39,047 bases of DNA from Streptomyces sp. AcH 505 (GTDB taxonomy: Bacteria; Actinomycetota; Actinomycetes; Streptomycetales; Streptomycetaceae). The DNA is taken from assembly GCF_000818175.1 (NCBI RefSeq), contig NZ_JTIY01000001.1:2540482-2579528 (forward strand), given 5' to 3'. Shown here piece after piece: positions 15,324 to 23,006 of the stretch (positions are counted from its first letter, which is position 1; every line of letters starts with the position of its first letter). A program made the position numbers and the translations under genes. The notes under the pieces are model-generated. The model was not told the origin of the DNA and did no database searches. It was given only the letters and a program-made list of their open reading frames with translations.

Positions 15324-15511
15324 GCCCTCAGACTGCTGGCGCAGGGCCTCACGCACCTGGACCCACGGGTGGAACGACAGGTGGAGATCGCCGCCCCACC
15401 CGCGTCCACCCCACCTGTCCGCACCTCTCCGCCGTACCGCGCGGCGAGGTTCGAGGCGGCTCGGAGAGGTCGGCGCACAGGTCCATCACACCCACTACAG
15501 GGGAGCCGGGA

Positions 15512-15564
15512 CTGCTCAGCACACTGAGCAGCAAAGAAGCCCCGGGCCGCCGGCCCGGGGCTTC
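15512..15564 (-). terminator. Tandem hairpin terminators of tRNA-Gly
   Basis: The first hairpin has perfect 13-bp arms (15536-15548 and 15552-15564, GAAGCCCCGGGCC and its complement) with a three-base loop, and lies four bases beyond the tRNA CCA end. A second hairpin has 8-bp arms (15512-15519 and 15524-15531) with a CACA loop. Reading from the tRNA, the first is followed by TTTGC. Both would stop minus-strand transcription before it reaches the membrane protein operon. Confidence 0.8.
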
Positions 15565-15568
15565 ATCA

Positions 15569-15642
15569 TGGAGCGGGTGACGAGAATCGAACTCGCGCTC
15601 TGAGCTTGGGAAGCTCATGTTCTACCATTAAACTACACCCGC
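15569..15642 (-). tRNA. tRNA-Gly (anticodon CCC)
   Basis: On the minus strand the 74 bases fold as a complete tRNA. The acceptor stem GCGGGTG/CACCCGC is followed by discriminator T and an encoded CCA. The D arm is GTTTAATGGTAGAAC, the anticodon stem TGAGC/GCTCA has loop TTCCCAA, and the T arm is GCGAG-TTCGATT-CTCGT. Anticodon CCC reads GGG glycine codons, which are common in high-GC genomes. Confidence 0.97.
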
Positions 15643-15708
15643 GCGGACAGCCTGATGGGGCGTCGCGTCGTCGCACACTCTACCTCACCCCTCGGCCACC
15701 GGTGCAGA

Positions 15709-15807
15709 CCGGGCCGGGGGGTGCGTGTTGTTCGGGGGGTGGACGGGGGCGGTGGGGGCGGGAGTTGGGGCGTAGGTTGGGTGTCGGAGTGCCGGGGGGT
15801 GTGGTGT
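15709..15807 (+). repeat. G-run-rich stretch before the zinc-ribbon gene
   Basis: This stretch on the plus strand contains many runs of three to seven G separated by short loops. It lies about 55 bases upstream of the 15862 gene. The pattern could form G-quadruplex DNA or RNA. No coding frame with a start and ribosome binding site fits it. Confidence 0.5.
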
Positions 15808-15861
15808 TCCCTTCATCCCCTAATGTGGCGTTCGTCCGCGTTTGCTTGGGGAAGGGAACCG

Positions 15862-16035
15862 ATGGATTTGATGGAGCGCACCGTCGTCCGCTGTGCCGAT
15901 GGGCATGTGTTCAGTACTACGTCGTTCCCGATGCAGCAGCTGGAGGCCGGGCGGATCGGGCCCGGGCGGCTGATCCGGTGTCCGCGTTGTGCTCGGTTGC
16001 GGCATGCCGTGCCCGTCGAGGTCCGGCAAGGCTGA
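15862..16035 (+). CDS. Small zinc-ribbon-like protein
   Basis: A 57-residue protein with two metal-ligand clusters, VRCADGHVF near the N-terminus and IRCPRCARLRH near residues 38-48, as in small zinc ribbons. AAGGGA (15852-15857) precedes ATG 15862 by four bases, and the region upstream is non-coding G-rich sequence. It is 113 bases before dcd on the same strand. A nucleic-acid or protein-binding role is possible, but nothing more can be read from the sequence. Confidence 0.75.
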   Translation: MDLMERTVVRCADGHVFSTTSFPMQQLEAGRIGPGRLIRCPRCARLRHAVPVEVRQG

Positions 16036-16112
16036 GGCCCTCCACGGGTAAGGATCGGCGGCGGTGAAGGTCGGCGCTGGGGCTGGTGGTGTGGGTGCGC
16101 GGGCTGCCCGGA

Positions 16113-16142
16113 TTGGGGTGGTCCGCGTGTCCCCCGTATCCT
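16113..16142 (+). promoter_or_regulatory. Possible leaderless promoter of dcd
   Basis: TATCCT (16137-16142) fits the TANNNT -10 consensus and ends six bases before GTG 16149, the distance expected if transcription starts at the start codon. TTGGGG (16113-16118), 18 bases upstream, is a weak -35. No Shine-Dalgarno sequence precedes the GTG. Confidence 0.4.
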
Positions 16143-16148
16143 CGGGGC

Positions 16149-16724
16149 GTGCTTCTCTCCGACAAGGACATCCGGGCCGAGCTCGACTCCGGACGCGTAC
16201 GCCTCGATCCGTACGACGCCTCGATGGTGCAGCCGTCGAGCATCGATGTGCGGCTCGACCGGTTCTTCCGAGTGTTCGAGAATCACCTGTATCCGCACAT
16301 CGATCCTGCCGTCGAGCAGGCCGATCTGACGCGGCTGGTGGAGCCCGAGGGGGACGACGCGTTCATCCTGCATCCCGGGGAGTTCGTGCTCGCGTCCACG
16401 TACGAGGTCATCTCGCTGCCCGACGACATCGCCTCCCGGCTGGAGGGGAAGTCCTCGCTCGGGCGGCTGGGGCTGGTGACGCACTCGACCGCCGGGTTCA
16501 TCGACCCCGGGTTCTCCGGGCACGTCACCCTTGAGCTGTCGAACATGGCCACCCTGCCGATCAAGCTCTGGCCGGGGATGAAGATCGGGCAGCTGTGTCT
16601 GTTCCGGCTTAGTTCGCCGGCGGAGTTCCCTTACGGTTCCGAGCGGTACGGCTCGCGGTACCAGGGGCAGCGGGGGCCCACGGCCTCGCGGTCCTATTTG
16701 AATTTTCACCGGACTCAGGTGTGA
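16149..16724 (+). CDS. dcd: dCTP deaminase
   Basis: A 191-residue enzyme that deaminates dCTP to dUTP (or to dUMP in bifunctional forms) for thymidylate synthesis. Family signatures are clear: [11 protein letters not shown] at the start, [10 protein letters not shown], the nucleotide-binding loop [18 protein letters not shown], the catalytic Glu in [24 protein letters not shown], and the C-terminal [14 protein letters not shown] that closes over the triphosphate. The length equals the usual Streptomyces form. The GTG start has no ribosome binding site and probably heads a leaderless mRNA. A phosphoribosyltransferase follows after seven bases, suggesting a nucleotide-metabolism operon. Confidence 0.95.
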   Translation: MLLSDKDIRAELDSGRVRLDPYDASMVQPSSIDVRLDRFFRVFENHLYPHIDPAVEQADLTRLVEPEGDDAFILHPGEFVLASTYEVISLPDDIASRLEGKSSLGRLGLVTHSTAGFIDPGFSGHVTLELSNMATLPIKLWPGMKIGQLCLFRLSSPAEFPYGSERYGSRYQGQRGPTASRSYLNFHRTQV

Positions 16725-16731
16725 TGGTCGT

Positions 16732-17229
16732 ATGAGTCAGCAGCGGGAGAATCTGTCGTACGAGAAGTTCGGCCGCGCGGTGCGGGAACTCGCGCAGAGT
16801 GTCGCCGACGACGGGTACGAGCCGGACGTCGTGCTGAGCATCGCCCGCGGTGGGGTGTTCGTGGCCGGCGGGCTCGCGTACGCGCTGGACTGCAAGAACA
16901 TCCACCTGGTCAACGTGGAGTTCTACACCGGCGTCGGAACCACCCTCGCGATGCCCGTGATGCTCGCGCCCGTGCCCAACGTCATCGACTTCTCGAACAA
17001 GAAGGTCCTCATCGCCGACGACGTCGCCGACACCGGCAAGACGCTCAAGCTGGTGCACGACTTCTGCCGGGCGCATGTCGCCGAGGTGCGCAGCGCCGTC
17101 ATATACGAGAAGCCGCAGTCGTCGGTGAAGTGCGAGTACGTGTGGAAGCGCACCGACGAGTGGATCAACTTCCCGTGGAGCGTCGAGCAGCCTGTCGTGC
17201 GGCGTACCGGACAGGTGCTCGACGCCTGA
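16732..17229 (+). CDS. Purine-type phosphoribosyltransferase
   Basis: A 165-residue enzyme with the PRPP-binding loop VLIADDVADTGKTLKLV and the N-terminal VVLSIARGGVFVAGGLAYAL segment of type I phosphoribosyltransferases. Such enzymes join PRPP to a nucleobase, most often hypoxanthine, guanine or xanthine; the exact base cannot be told here. It begins seven bases after dcd and likely shares its transcript, giving a small nucleotide-salvage unit. Its end faces the convergent Yip1-like gene only 10 bases away with no obvious terminator between them. Confidence 0.9.
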   Translation: MSQQRENLSYEKFGRAVRELAQSVADDGYEPDVVLSIARGGVFVAGGLAYALDCKNIHLVNVEFYTGVGTTLAMPVMLAPVPNVIDFSNKKVLIADDVADTGKTLKLVHDFCRAHVAEVRSAVIYEKPQSSVKCEYVWKRTDEWINFPWSVEQPVVRRTGQVLDA

Positions 17230-17239
17230 GCGGGCGGTT

Positions 17240-18139
17240 CTACAGGGTGCCCAGCTTGATCAGGGACAGCAGCGCGATCAGCTCGATCGCCGACGCGCCC
17301 AGCGCCTTCGGCCACGGCAGGTCGTGCGACTTGCTCACCATCGCCGTGAACAGCGCGCCCGCGGCGATCCAGGTCAGCCAGCCCAGCACCTGGACCAGGC
17401 TGTTCTCGCCGCCCAGGAAGACGCCGAAGATCAGGCGGGGGGCGTCGGTGATCGACATGATCAGCATGGACAGGCCCACCGTCGGCTGCCACGCGCCGTC
17501 GCCGCCGAGCTGGCGGGCGAGCGTGTGGGTCACCACGCCCAGGATCAGGCTGCCCACCACGAATGCCACGCCGGTCGTCAGGACGTACGGGATCGCCGTC
17601 GACAGCGTCGCGCTTATGGCGTCCTCGCGGGCCGTGTCGAAGCCGAAGAGCGCGAGCAGTCCGTAGAGGAACGTCACCGTCAGCGCGGGGCCCCAGACCG
17701 GGTAGTCGCGCATCTGGAGGAACGTCATACGGGGCCGCATCACGATGCCGCTCAGCAGGTCCCGCCAGCCCAGCCGCGGGCCCGACGGCGCGGCGGCCGC
17801 GCCGGCGCGGTACGTCGCGCCGTCACCGTACGGGTCGTCACCGATGCTGAACGCCTGTGTGTGACCAGGGTTGTTGGCGTACGGGTCGACGCCGCCGCCG
17901 ACCTGCTGGGGATGCTGCGGGTGCTGGGGCTGCTGGTACGGGTCGCCGAAGTACTCCGGCTCACCGTTGTAGCCCCCCTGCCCCGGCGGCGGTCCGCCCT
18001 GCGGCCCGCCCGGCTGCCACTGCTGCTGGCCGTACTGAGGCGGCGCCTGCCGCCCGTACGGCTGCTGCTGTTGCTGCCGTTGCGGGTGTTGCTGCGACGT
18101 GCGGTTGTCCCGGCCGCGTCCGTTCCTGAATCCAGCCAC
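17240..18139 (-). CDS. Yip1-family membrane protein
   Basis: A 299-residue protein. The first ~145 residues are disordered and rich in Gln, Pro, Gly and Tyr (for example QQQQQPYGRQAPPQYGQ). The C-terminal half is a Yip1-like domain with about five membrane spans (WGPALTVTFLYGLLALFGF, YVLTTGVAFVVGSLILGVV, VGLSMLIMSITDAPRLIFGV, VLGWLTWIAAGALFTAMV, ASAIELIALLSLIKLG) after the motif LLSGIVMRPRMTFLQMRD. The bacterial function is unknown; the low-complexity tail probably lies in the cytoplasm. GTG 18139 is the most likely start, though the frame stays open upstream. Confidence 0.75.
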   Translation of the reverse strand: MAGFRNGRGRDNRTSQQHPQRQQQQQPYGRQAPPQYGQQQWQPGGPQGGPPPGQGGYNGEPEYFGDPYQQPQHPQHPQQVGGGVDPYANNPGHTQAFSIGDDPYGDGATYRAGAAAAPSGPRLGWRDLLSGIVMRPRMTFLQMRDYPVWGPALTVTFLYGLLALFGFDTAREDAISATLSTAIPYVLTTGVAFVVGSLILGVVTHTLARQLGGDGAWQPTVGLSMLIMSITDAPRLIFGVFLGGENSLVQVLGWLTWIAAGALFTAMVSKSHDLPWPKALGASAIELIALLSLIKLGTL

Positions 18140-18222
18140 GCAATCGAACGTACCCGCTCCCGGCCGGGGCAGCGGGCGGGGACGGCGAACGCACGTACCT
18201 TTGCGGCCGACCTGTGACATCC

Positions 18223-18310
18223 CCTAGGGGGACCCTGGGGGGCTGTTGGGGGGGTGTGGAGAGGGTGTGGGGGTGAGGTGTGGGGGTGAGGTGTGGGGTG
18301 GGGCGTGGGC
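18223..18310. repeat. G-rich tract with 13-bp tandem repeat
   Basis: The intergenic space contains runs of three to seven G on the plus strand. It includes two identical adjacent copies of GTGTGGGGGTGAG (18265-18277 and 18278-18290), partial copies on both sides, and the palindrome CCCCTAGGGG at its left edge. On the minus strand, which carries the flanking genes, this is C-rich and lies between the lipoprotein stop and the Yip1-like gene start. It may form a G-quadruplex on the template strand. Confidence 0.6.
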
Positions 18311-18345
18311 GTGCGGGGTTCCTCGGGTCCTCCTGGCCCGCCGGG

Positions 18346-19512
18346 TCAGGGGCTGAAGATCTTCGTGCTGAATGTCAGCACCGGATGGTCCGTCCCCGCC
18401 CCCGACACGTACACCGCGATCAGATCCGTCGTCTCGCCCCTGTGCGTCCGCGTCACCAGGTCCTGCTTCTTGTCGCCGTCGAAGTCCGCCGCCCGCAGCA
18501 GTTGCGTCACCGGCGCGCCCTTGCCCTGCGGCAAGGCCGGCGCCGCCGGCAGCCGTACGGCCTTGAAGCGGTACGCGCCGCCCGGCCGGTCCGGTCCTTC
18601 GGGGCCGCCCAGCAGCAGCTCCCCACGGCCCGCCGCGCCCGTCGCCGTCGCGCGCGTGGCGTGCACGAGGTCGTCGTACCCGTCGTCGTTGACGTCCGCC
18701 GCCGGGGCCGGTGCTTCGAGTACGGGGCCGCCGCCCGGGACGGGGGCCGCGGCGCCGCGCGGGGCGCCGGAGCGCGTGAACGGGCCGCGCAGGTAACTGA
18801 CCTGGCCGCGGCTGGCGGTGACGGCGAGGTCTTCCTTGCCGTCGCCGTCGAAGTCGCCGCACACCGGGTGGTCGGGCCACTCGTTGCCGAAGCGGGCCTT
18901 CGCCGGGATCTTGAGCACGACCGCCTTGCCGCTCAGCCCCTCCGGGCCGCCGAACAGCAGCTGGAGCGGGACGGGCGGCGCGCCCTGGCCGTCGTACGGC
19001 GGGTCCGTCGTGATGACGAGGTCCCCGAAGCCGTCGTGGTCGAGGTCGCAGGCCGCCTCCGCGTCGAAGGCTGCGGGCAGGCTCCCGTCGACGCGCGCGC
19101 CGTTGGCGCGCGGGCCGAGGGTCTGGCGTACGGCGGGGTCGAGGGTGCGGGGCGCTGCCGTGCCGTAGACGACGCCGATGCCCGCGTCGTCGCCGAGGCT
19201 GTCGTCGGCGGGCTTGACCAGGTCGTTCAGTACGAGGTCACGGTGGCCGTCGCCGTTGAAGTCGTCCGGGAGGCGGCTGCCGTCACCGCGCGGTACGGGG
19301 CGCGCCGACGGTGCGTCCTTGCCGGACTGCGGGGCCGTGTCGCCGTTCTTGGCGCCGGACGGTCCTTCGGCACCTGAGCCGCCGTTCCCGCCCCCCGACC
19401 CGCCGCACGATGTCAGCAGCAGCGCCGCCGCCACGACCGTCGCACCGGCCGCCAGGCGTCCGCGCGCGATCAGTCCCCGCCCCACGATCAATCCCCGCCT
19501 CGTCCACGTCAT
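18346..19512 (-). CDS. FG-GAP/VCBS-repeat lipoprotein
   Basis: A 388-residue exported lipoprotein. The signal peptide ends in the lipobox LLTSC, followed by a Gly/Ser-rich linker. The rest is a beta-propeller-like domain with five calcium-loop motifs: DFNGDGHRDL, DLDHDGFGDL, DFDGDGKEDL, DVNDDGYDDL and the altered DFDGDKKQDL. Such FG-GAP blades resemble integrin alpha propellers and often bind ligands or substrates at the cell surface. The partner is unknown. The last motif has lost its Gly, so that calcium site may be weaker. Confidence 0.9.
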   Translation of the reverse strand: MTWTRRGLIVGRGLIARGRLAAGATVVAAALLLTSCGGSGGGNGGSGAEGPSGAKNGDTAPQSGKDAPSARPVPRGDGSRLPDDFNGDGHRDLVLNDLVKPADDSLGDDAGIGVVYGTAAPRTLDPAVRQTLGPRANGARVDGSLPAAFDAEAACDLDHDGFGDLVITTDPPYDGQGAPPVPLQLLFGGPEGLSGKAVVLKIPAKARFGNEWPDHPVCGDFDGDGKEDLAVTASRGQVSYLRGPFTRSGAPRGAAAPVPGGGPVLEAPAPAADVNDDGYDDLVHATRATATGAAGRGELLLGGPEGPDRPGGAYRFKAVRLPAAPALPQGKGAPVTQLLRAADFDGDKKQDLVTRTHRGETTDLIAVYVSGAGTDHPVLTFSTKIFSP

Positions 19513-19588
19513 CGGTGGTCATGCACCGTCATGCGTCGTCATGTGTGACACATGATGCGGCCAAGGTCGCACGCTTCTCAACAAACGA

Positions 19589-19623
19589 ACGGCCGGGCCC
19601 GCTTCCCGCGCGGGCCCGGCCGT
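19589..19623 (-). terminator. Perfect 14-bp hairpin, terminator of the Fe-S oxidoreductase gene
   Basis: Arms 19589-19602 and 19610-19623 (ACGGCCGGGCCCGC and its complement) are exact, with a seven-base loop. It lies 16 bases beyond the stop of the minus-strand Fe-S gene. There is no T run, as usual in this genus. Confidence 0.75.
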
Positions 19624-19639
19624 CCTCACCGACAAGCGG

Positions 19640-21934
19640 CTACTGCGCCGGCTCCGGCTCCGCCACCTTCTCCGTCTCCGGCTCCGCGGGCGTCCGCACC
19701 GAGTCGAGCAGCAGCTGCGCCACGTCGACCACCTGGAGCGATTCCTTCGCCTTGCCGCCCGTGGCGGAGCCACTGTCCGGTGCGGCCTTCTTGGCGTTGA
19801 CCGAGTCGGTCAGCATCACCAGGCAGAACGGGCACGCCGTCGACACGATGTCCGGGTTCAGCGAAAGCGCCTCGTCCACCCGCTCGTTGTTGATGCGCTT
19901 GCCGATCCGCTCCTCCATCCACATCCGCGCGCCGCCCGCGCCGCAGCAGAAGCCCCGCTCCTTGTGGCGGTGCATCTCCTCGCTGCGCAGCCCGGGCACC
20001 TTCGCGATGATCTCGCGCGGCGGGGTGTAGATCTTGTTGTGCCGGCCCAGGTAGCAGGGGTCGTGGTACGTGATGAGTCCCTCGACCGGGGTCACCGGCA
20101 CCAGCTTCGCCTCGTCCACCAGGTGCTGGAGCAGCTGCGTGTGGTGGATGACCTCGTACTCGCCGCCCAGCTGCGGGTACTCGTTGGCGATCGTGTTGAA
20201 GCAGTGCGGGCAGGTCGCGATGATCTTCTTCGCCGACCTGGGCTTCTTCGACTCGGCCGTGGAGCGGCCCTCGTCGTCCAGCTCCTCGCCGAACGCCATG
20301 TTCAGCATCGCCACGTTCTCCTGGCCGAGCTGCTGGAACAGCGGCTCGTTGCCCAGGCGCCGGGCCGAGTCGCCCGTGCACTTCTCGTCGCCGCCCATGA
20401 TCGCGAACTTGACGCCCGCGATGTGCAGCAGCTCGGCGAAGGCCTTCGTGGTCTTCTTCGCCCGGTCCTCCAGCGAGCCCGCGCAGCCGACCCAGTACAG
20501 GTAGTCGACCTCCGACAGGTCCTCGATGTCCTGGCCGACGACGGGCACCTCGAAGTCGACCTCCTTCGTCCACTCCAGGCGCTGCTTCTTCTGCAGCCCC
20601 CAGGGGTTGCCCTTCTTCTCCAGGTTCTTGAGCATCGTGCCCGCCTCGCTCGGGAAGGCGCTCTCGATCATCACCTGGTAGCGGCGCATGTCGACGATGT
20701 GGTCGATGTGCTCGATGTCGACGGGGCACTGCTCCACGCACGCGCCGCAGGTGGTGCAGGACCACAGCACGTCGGGGTCGATGACGCCGCCCTCTTCGAG
20801 CGTCCCGATCAGCGGCCGTTCGGCCTCGGCGAGCGCCGCCGCCGGTACGCCGGCCAGCTGCTCGGCCGACGCCTTCTCCTCGCCCTCCATGGTCTTGCCG
20901 CCGCCGGCCAGCAGGTACGGGGCCTTGGCGTGCGCGTGGTCGCGCAGCGACATGATCAGCAGCTTGGGGGAGAGCGGCTTGCCGGTGTTCCATGCGGGGC
21001 ACTGCGACTGGCAGCGGCCGCATTCGGTGCAGGTGGAGAAGTCGAGGATGCCCTTCCAGGAGAAGTGCTCGATCTGCGAGACGCCGAACACGTCGTCCTC
21101 GCCCGGGTCCTCGAAGTTGATCTCCTTGCCCGCCGAGACCATCGGGAGCAACGGGCCCAGCGCCGTACCGCCCTGCGCGTCGCGCTTGAACCAGATGTTC
21201 GGGAAGGCCAGGAAGCGGTGCCAGGCGACGCCCATGTCGGTCTTGAGGGCGACGGTGATCATCCAGATGAAGGAGGTCGCGAGTTTGATCAGCGCGACCA
21301 CGTAGACCAGGTTCTGCAGGGTGCTCAGGCTGAGTCCCCTGAAGGCGGCGACCAGCGGGTACGACACGAGGTACGCGGCGCCGTAGCCGTCGGTGTGGTG
21401 CAGGGCGCCTTCGAGGCCGCGCAGCGTCAGGATGCACAGGCCGATGACGAGGATCACGGCCTCGACGAAGTACGCCTGGCCGAAGTTGGAGCCGGCGAAG
21501 CGGGACTTGCGGCCCGCGCGGCCGGGCAGCGAGAGCTGGCGGATGACGATGAGCGTCAGGATGCCGAGCGTGGTGAGGATGCCGATGAGTTCGACGAACA
21601 CCTCGTACGGTGTCCAGTCGCCGATGACCGGCAGCAGCCAGTCGGCCTGGAAGAGCTGGCCGAAGGCGTTGACCAGGGTCAGTACGAGGGTGAAGAAGCC
21701 GACCGCCACGAACCAGTGCGCGACGCCGACGACGCCCCACTTGTTCATCCGGGTGTGGCCGAGGAACTCCTTGGCCACGGTCAGGGTGCGCCGGCCGGGT
21801 TCGTCCGTCCTGGTGCCTGCCGGTACGGGCTGGCCGAGCTGGGTGAACCGGTAGATCTGCGCGATGGCTCGGGCGAACAGCGCGACGCCGACGACGGCGA
21901 GTACCAGCGACACGATGATCGCGGCGAGTTGCAT
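19640..21934 (-). CDS. Membrane Fe-S oxidoreductase, heterodisulfide-reductase-like (EtfD type)
   Basis: A 764-residue protein. The N-terminal third has about six membrane spans like the nitrate-reductase gamma/HdrE cytochrome subunit. Two 4Fe-4S motifs follow: CTECGRCQSQCPAW near residue 300 and CTTCGACVEQCPVD near 391. Two CCG domains then follow (WVGCAGS near 478; DPCYLGRHN near 625; FCCGAGGARMW near 663). This architecture matches mycobacterial Rv0338c (EtfD), proposed to pass electrons from the electron-transfer flavoprotein of fatty-acid oxidation to menaquinone. The assignment here is by architecture. The ATG has a strong GAGGAG ribosome binding site. An acidic, low-complexity tail ends the protein. 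Confidence 0.85.
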   Translation of the reverse strand: MQLAAIIVSLVLAVVGVALFARAIAQIYRFTQLGQPVPAGTRTDEPGRRTLTVAKEFLGHTRMNKWGVVGVAHWFVAVGFFTLVLTLVNAFGQLFQADWLLPVIGDWTPYEVFVELIGILTTLGILTLIVIRQLSLPGRAGRKSRFAGSNFGQAYFVEAVILVIGLCILTLRGLEGALHHTDGYGAAYLVSYPLVAAFRGLSLSTLQNLVYVVALIKLATSFIWMITVALKTDMGVAWHRFLAFPNIWFKRDAQGGTALGPLLPMVSAGKEINFEDPGEDDVFGVSQIEHFSWKGILDFSTCTECGRCQSQCPAWNTGKPLSPKLLIMSLRDHAHAKAPYLLAGGGKTMEGEEKASAEQLAGVPAAALAEAERPLIGTLEEGGVIDPDVLWSCTTCGACVEQCPVDIEHIDHIVDMRRYQVMIESAFPSEAGTMLKNLEKKGNPWGLQKKQRLEWTKEVDFEVPVVGQDIEDLSEVDYLYWVGCAGSLEDRAKKTTKAFAELLHIAGVKFAIMGGDEKCTGDSARRLGNEPLFQQLGQENVAMLNMAFGEELDDEGRSTAESKKPRSAKKIIATCPHCFNTIANEYPQLGGEYEVIHHTQLLQHLVDEAKLVPVTPVEGLITYHDPCYLGRHNKIYTPPREIIAKVPGLRSEEMHRHKERGFCCGAGGARMWMEERIGKRINNERVDEALSLNPDIVSTACPFCLVMLTDSVNAKKAAPDSGSATGGKAKESLQVVDVAQLLLDSVRTPAEPETEKVAEPEPAQ

Positions 21935-21972
21935 TTGGGCTCCTCGGGCCTGCGAGGTGGGAAATCCCGCAC

Positions 21973-21993
21973 GCTACTAAGCGGTAACTTAAT
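21973..21993. promoter_or_regulatory. AT-rich operator-like palindrome upstream of the Fe-S oxidoreductase
   Basis: The sequence around ACTAAGCGGTAACTTAA stands out in a GC-rich background, 40-60 bases before the ATG. CTAAG and CTTAA form an imperfect inverted repeat with a six-base centre, as in TetR-family operators of actinobacterial lipid genes. The identity of the binding protein is inference only. TAGCGT on the minus strand just downstream could serve as a -10. Confidence 0.35.
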
Positions 21994-22016
21994 CAGTCCG
22001 TCCTGAGCGTACCCAC

Positions 22017-22772
22017 TTATCTCACCGCGATGTAGCGGCGCAACCGGTGATCTGTGTCGCTCAGTGCGGCCTGGGTGCTCATTTGAGCACATCGGAGTTC
22101 GGCCGCGTGACGCGCCTCGGCGCGGGCGGGTCGGGCCAGCTGGAGCGCCGGTACGGAGCGGGCCAGGATCAGCAGGTCAAGACCGATCCAGTGGTGCTCG
22201 ACGTAGTGCTGGTCGAGCAGCGGCGCCTCGTCCCAGGGCAGCGCCGAGTGCCGCCGTACCTGGGCGAGGCCGGTCAGCCCCGGCCGTACGCTCTGCCGCC
22301 AGCGCGGCGCTGCGCCCGGCGAGCCGACGACCAGCGGCGCCGGGCCTACGAGCGACATCTGGCCGCGTACGACATGGGGCAGCCGGGAGAGCAGGTCGAG
22401 CCGGAACCGCCGGGTGCGCAGCGAGCGGACGATGAACGGGTGGCCGTCGCGGCCGGTGCGGTAGTCGCTCGCGAGGATGCCGCCGGGCGGCCGGGTCGCC
22501 GCGACGGCGAGGGCGGCGACGGCCAGTGCGGGGGCGGAGACCGCCAGCAGGACGGAGCCGAGCGTCAGATCCAGGAGCCGCTTGGGGTCCGCCAGGAAGC
22601 GGTTCGCCGGAAGCCGCTCGGGCTTGACCGGGAATCGTTCGCGGTTCGCCGAGAATCGTTCGAGGGACGCCGGGAATCGTTCGGGGTTCGCCGGGAATCG
22701 GTGGGGGGTCGGCAGGAACCCTTTGGGGGTCGGCGTTCGTTTGTCGTAACGATCCATCCTGTATCGAGCCAT
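22017..22772 (-). CDS. Degenerate undecaprenyl-phosphate sugar-phosphotransferase-like protein
   Basis: About 251 residues. The C-terminal two thirds match the bacterial sugar transferase (PglC/WcaJ catalytic) family: membrane helix DLTLGSVLLAVSAPALAVAA, ASDYRTGRDGHPFIVRSLRT, GQMSLVGPAPLVV, RQSVRPGLTGLAQV and DQHYVEHHWIGLDLLILARS. The enzyme normally loads the first sugar phosphate onto a lipid carrier. Compared with PglC, the catalytic Asp-Glu pair reads Asp-Leu, GDMS is GQMS, GPRP is GPAP, and about 25 residues before the dyad are missing, so activity is doubtful. The N-terminus is a seven-residue repeat (RFPANPE, RFPASLE and others). The start is uncertain: ATG 22799, 22772 or 22757. Confidence 0.7.
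   Translation of the reverse strand: MARYRMDRYDKRTPTPKGFLPTPHRFPANPERFPASLERFSANRERFPVKPERLPANRFLADPKRLLDLTLGSVLLAVSAPALAVAALAVAATRPPGGILASDYRTGRDGHPFIVRSLRTRRFRLDLLSRLPHVVRGQMSLVGPAPLVVGSPGAAPRWRQSVRPGLTGLAQVRRHSALPWDEAPLLDQHYVEHHWIGLDLLILARSVPALQLARPARAEARHAAELRCAQMSTQAALSDTDHRLRRYIAVR
22611..22730. repeat. 21-bp tandem repeats in the sugar-transferase gene
   Basis: GAATCGTTC or close variants recur at 22632, 22653, 22674 and 22695, exactly 21 bases apart, with weaker copies before and after. They encode the heptad pattern RFxxNxE in the N-terminal part of the 22017-22772 protein. Confidence 0.8.
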
Positions 22773-22915
22773 AAGGCGCACCTGACCGTTCTGTTCCATT
22801 CGTCGGACTTGTCATAGAACGATCGCACGGCGATACGGCTCGGCCCGGGTTAGCGGCCATTCCGGGGCCGTGTCAGGCCAGGTCAGCTCCTGCGGCGCGG
22901 GGTGGCGGCACAATA

Positions 22916-22988
22916 GTTGAGCCCCCTTGGCTCATGTCCTTTGACTCTCATGGATCTGTCGTGCATCCTTGAGCCTGTTCCACTCAAG
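22916..22988 (+). promoter_or_regulatory. dnaK promoter with HAIR operators for HspR
   Basis: CTTGAGC-N7-ACTCAAG at 22968-22988 matches the HspR-associated inverted repeat (CTTGAGT-N7-ACTCAAG) at 13 of 14 positions. A weaker copy with the same seven-base spacing, GTTGAGC-N7-GCTCATG, lies at 22916-22936. TTGACT (22941-22946) and CATCCT (22964-22969), 17 bases apart, form a plausible promoter flanked by the two sites. HspR, encoded in this operon, with DnaK as co-repressor, is known to bind HAIR in Streptomyces. Confidence 0.88.
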
Positions 22989-23006
22989 TCAGCTGGAGGA
23001 ATCGAA

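Noticed and set aside
15569..15642. tRNA-Gly as integration site of a mobile island
   Set aside because: No integrase, no duplicated tRNA 3' end and no phage-like genes were seen nearby.
19964..22006. Long plus-strand frame opposite the Fe-S oxidoreductase
   Set aside because: Its composition is an Ala/Arg/Leu-rich shadow; the Cys motifs and ribosome binding site belong to the minus-strand gene.
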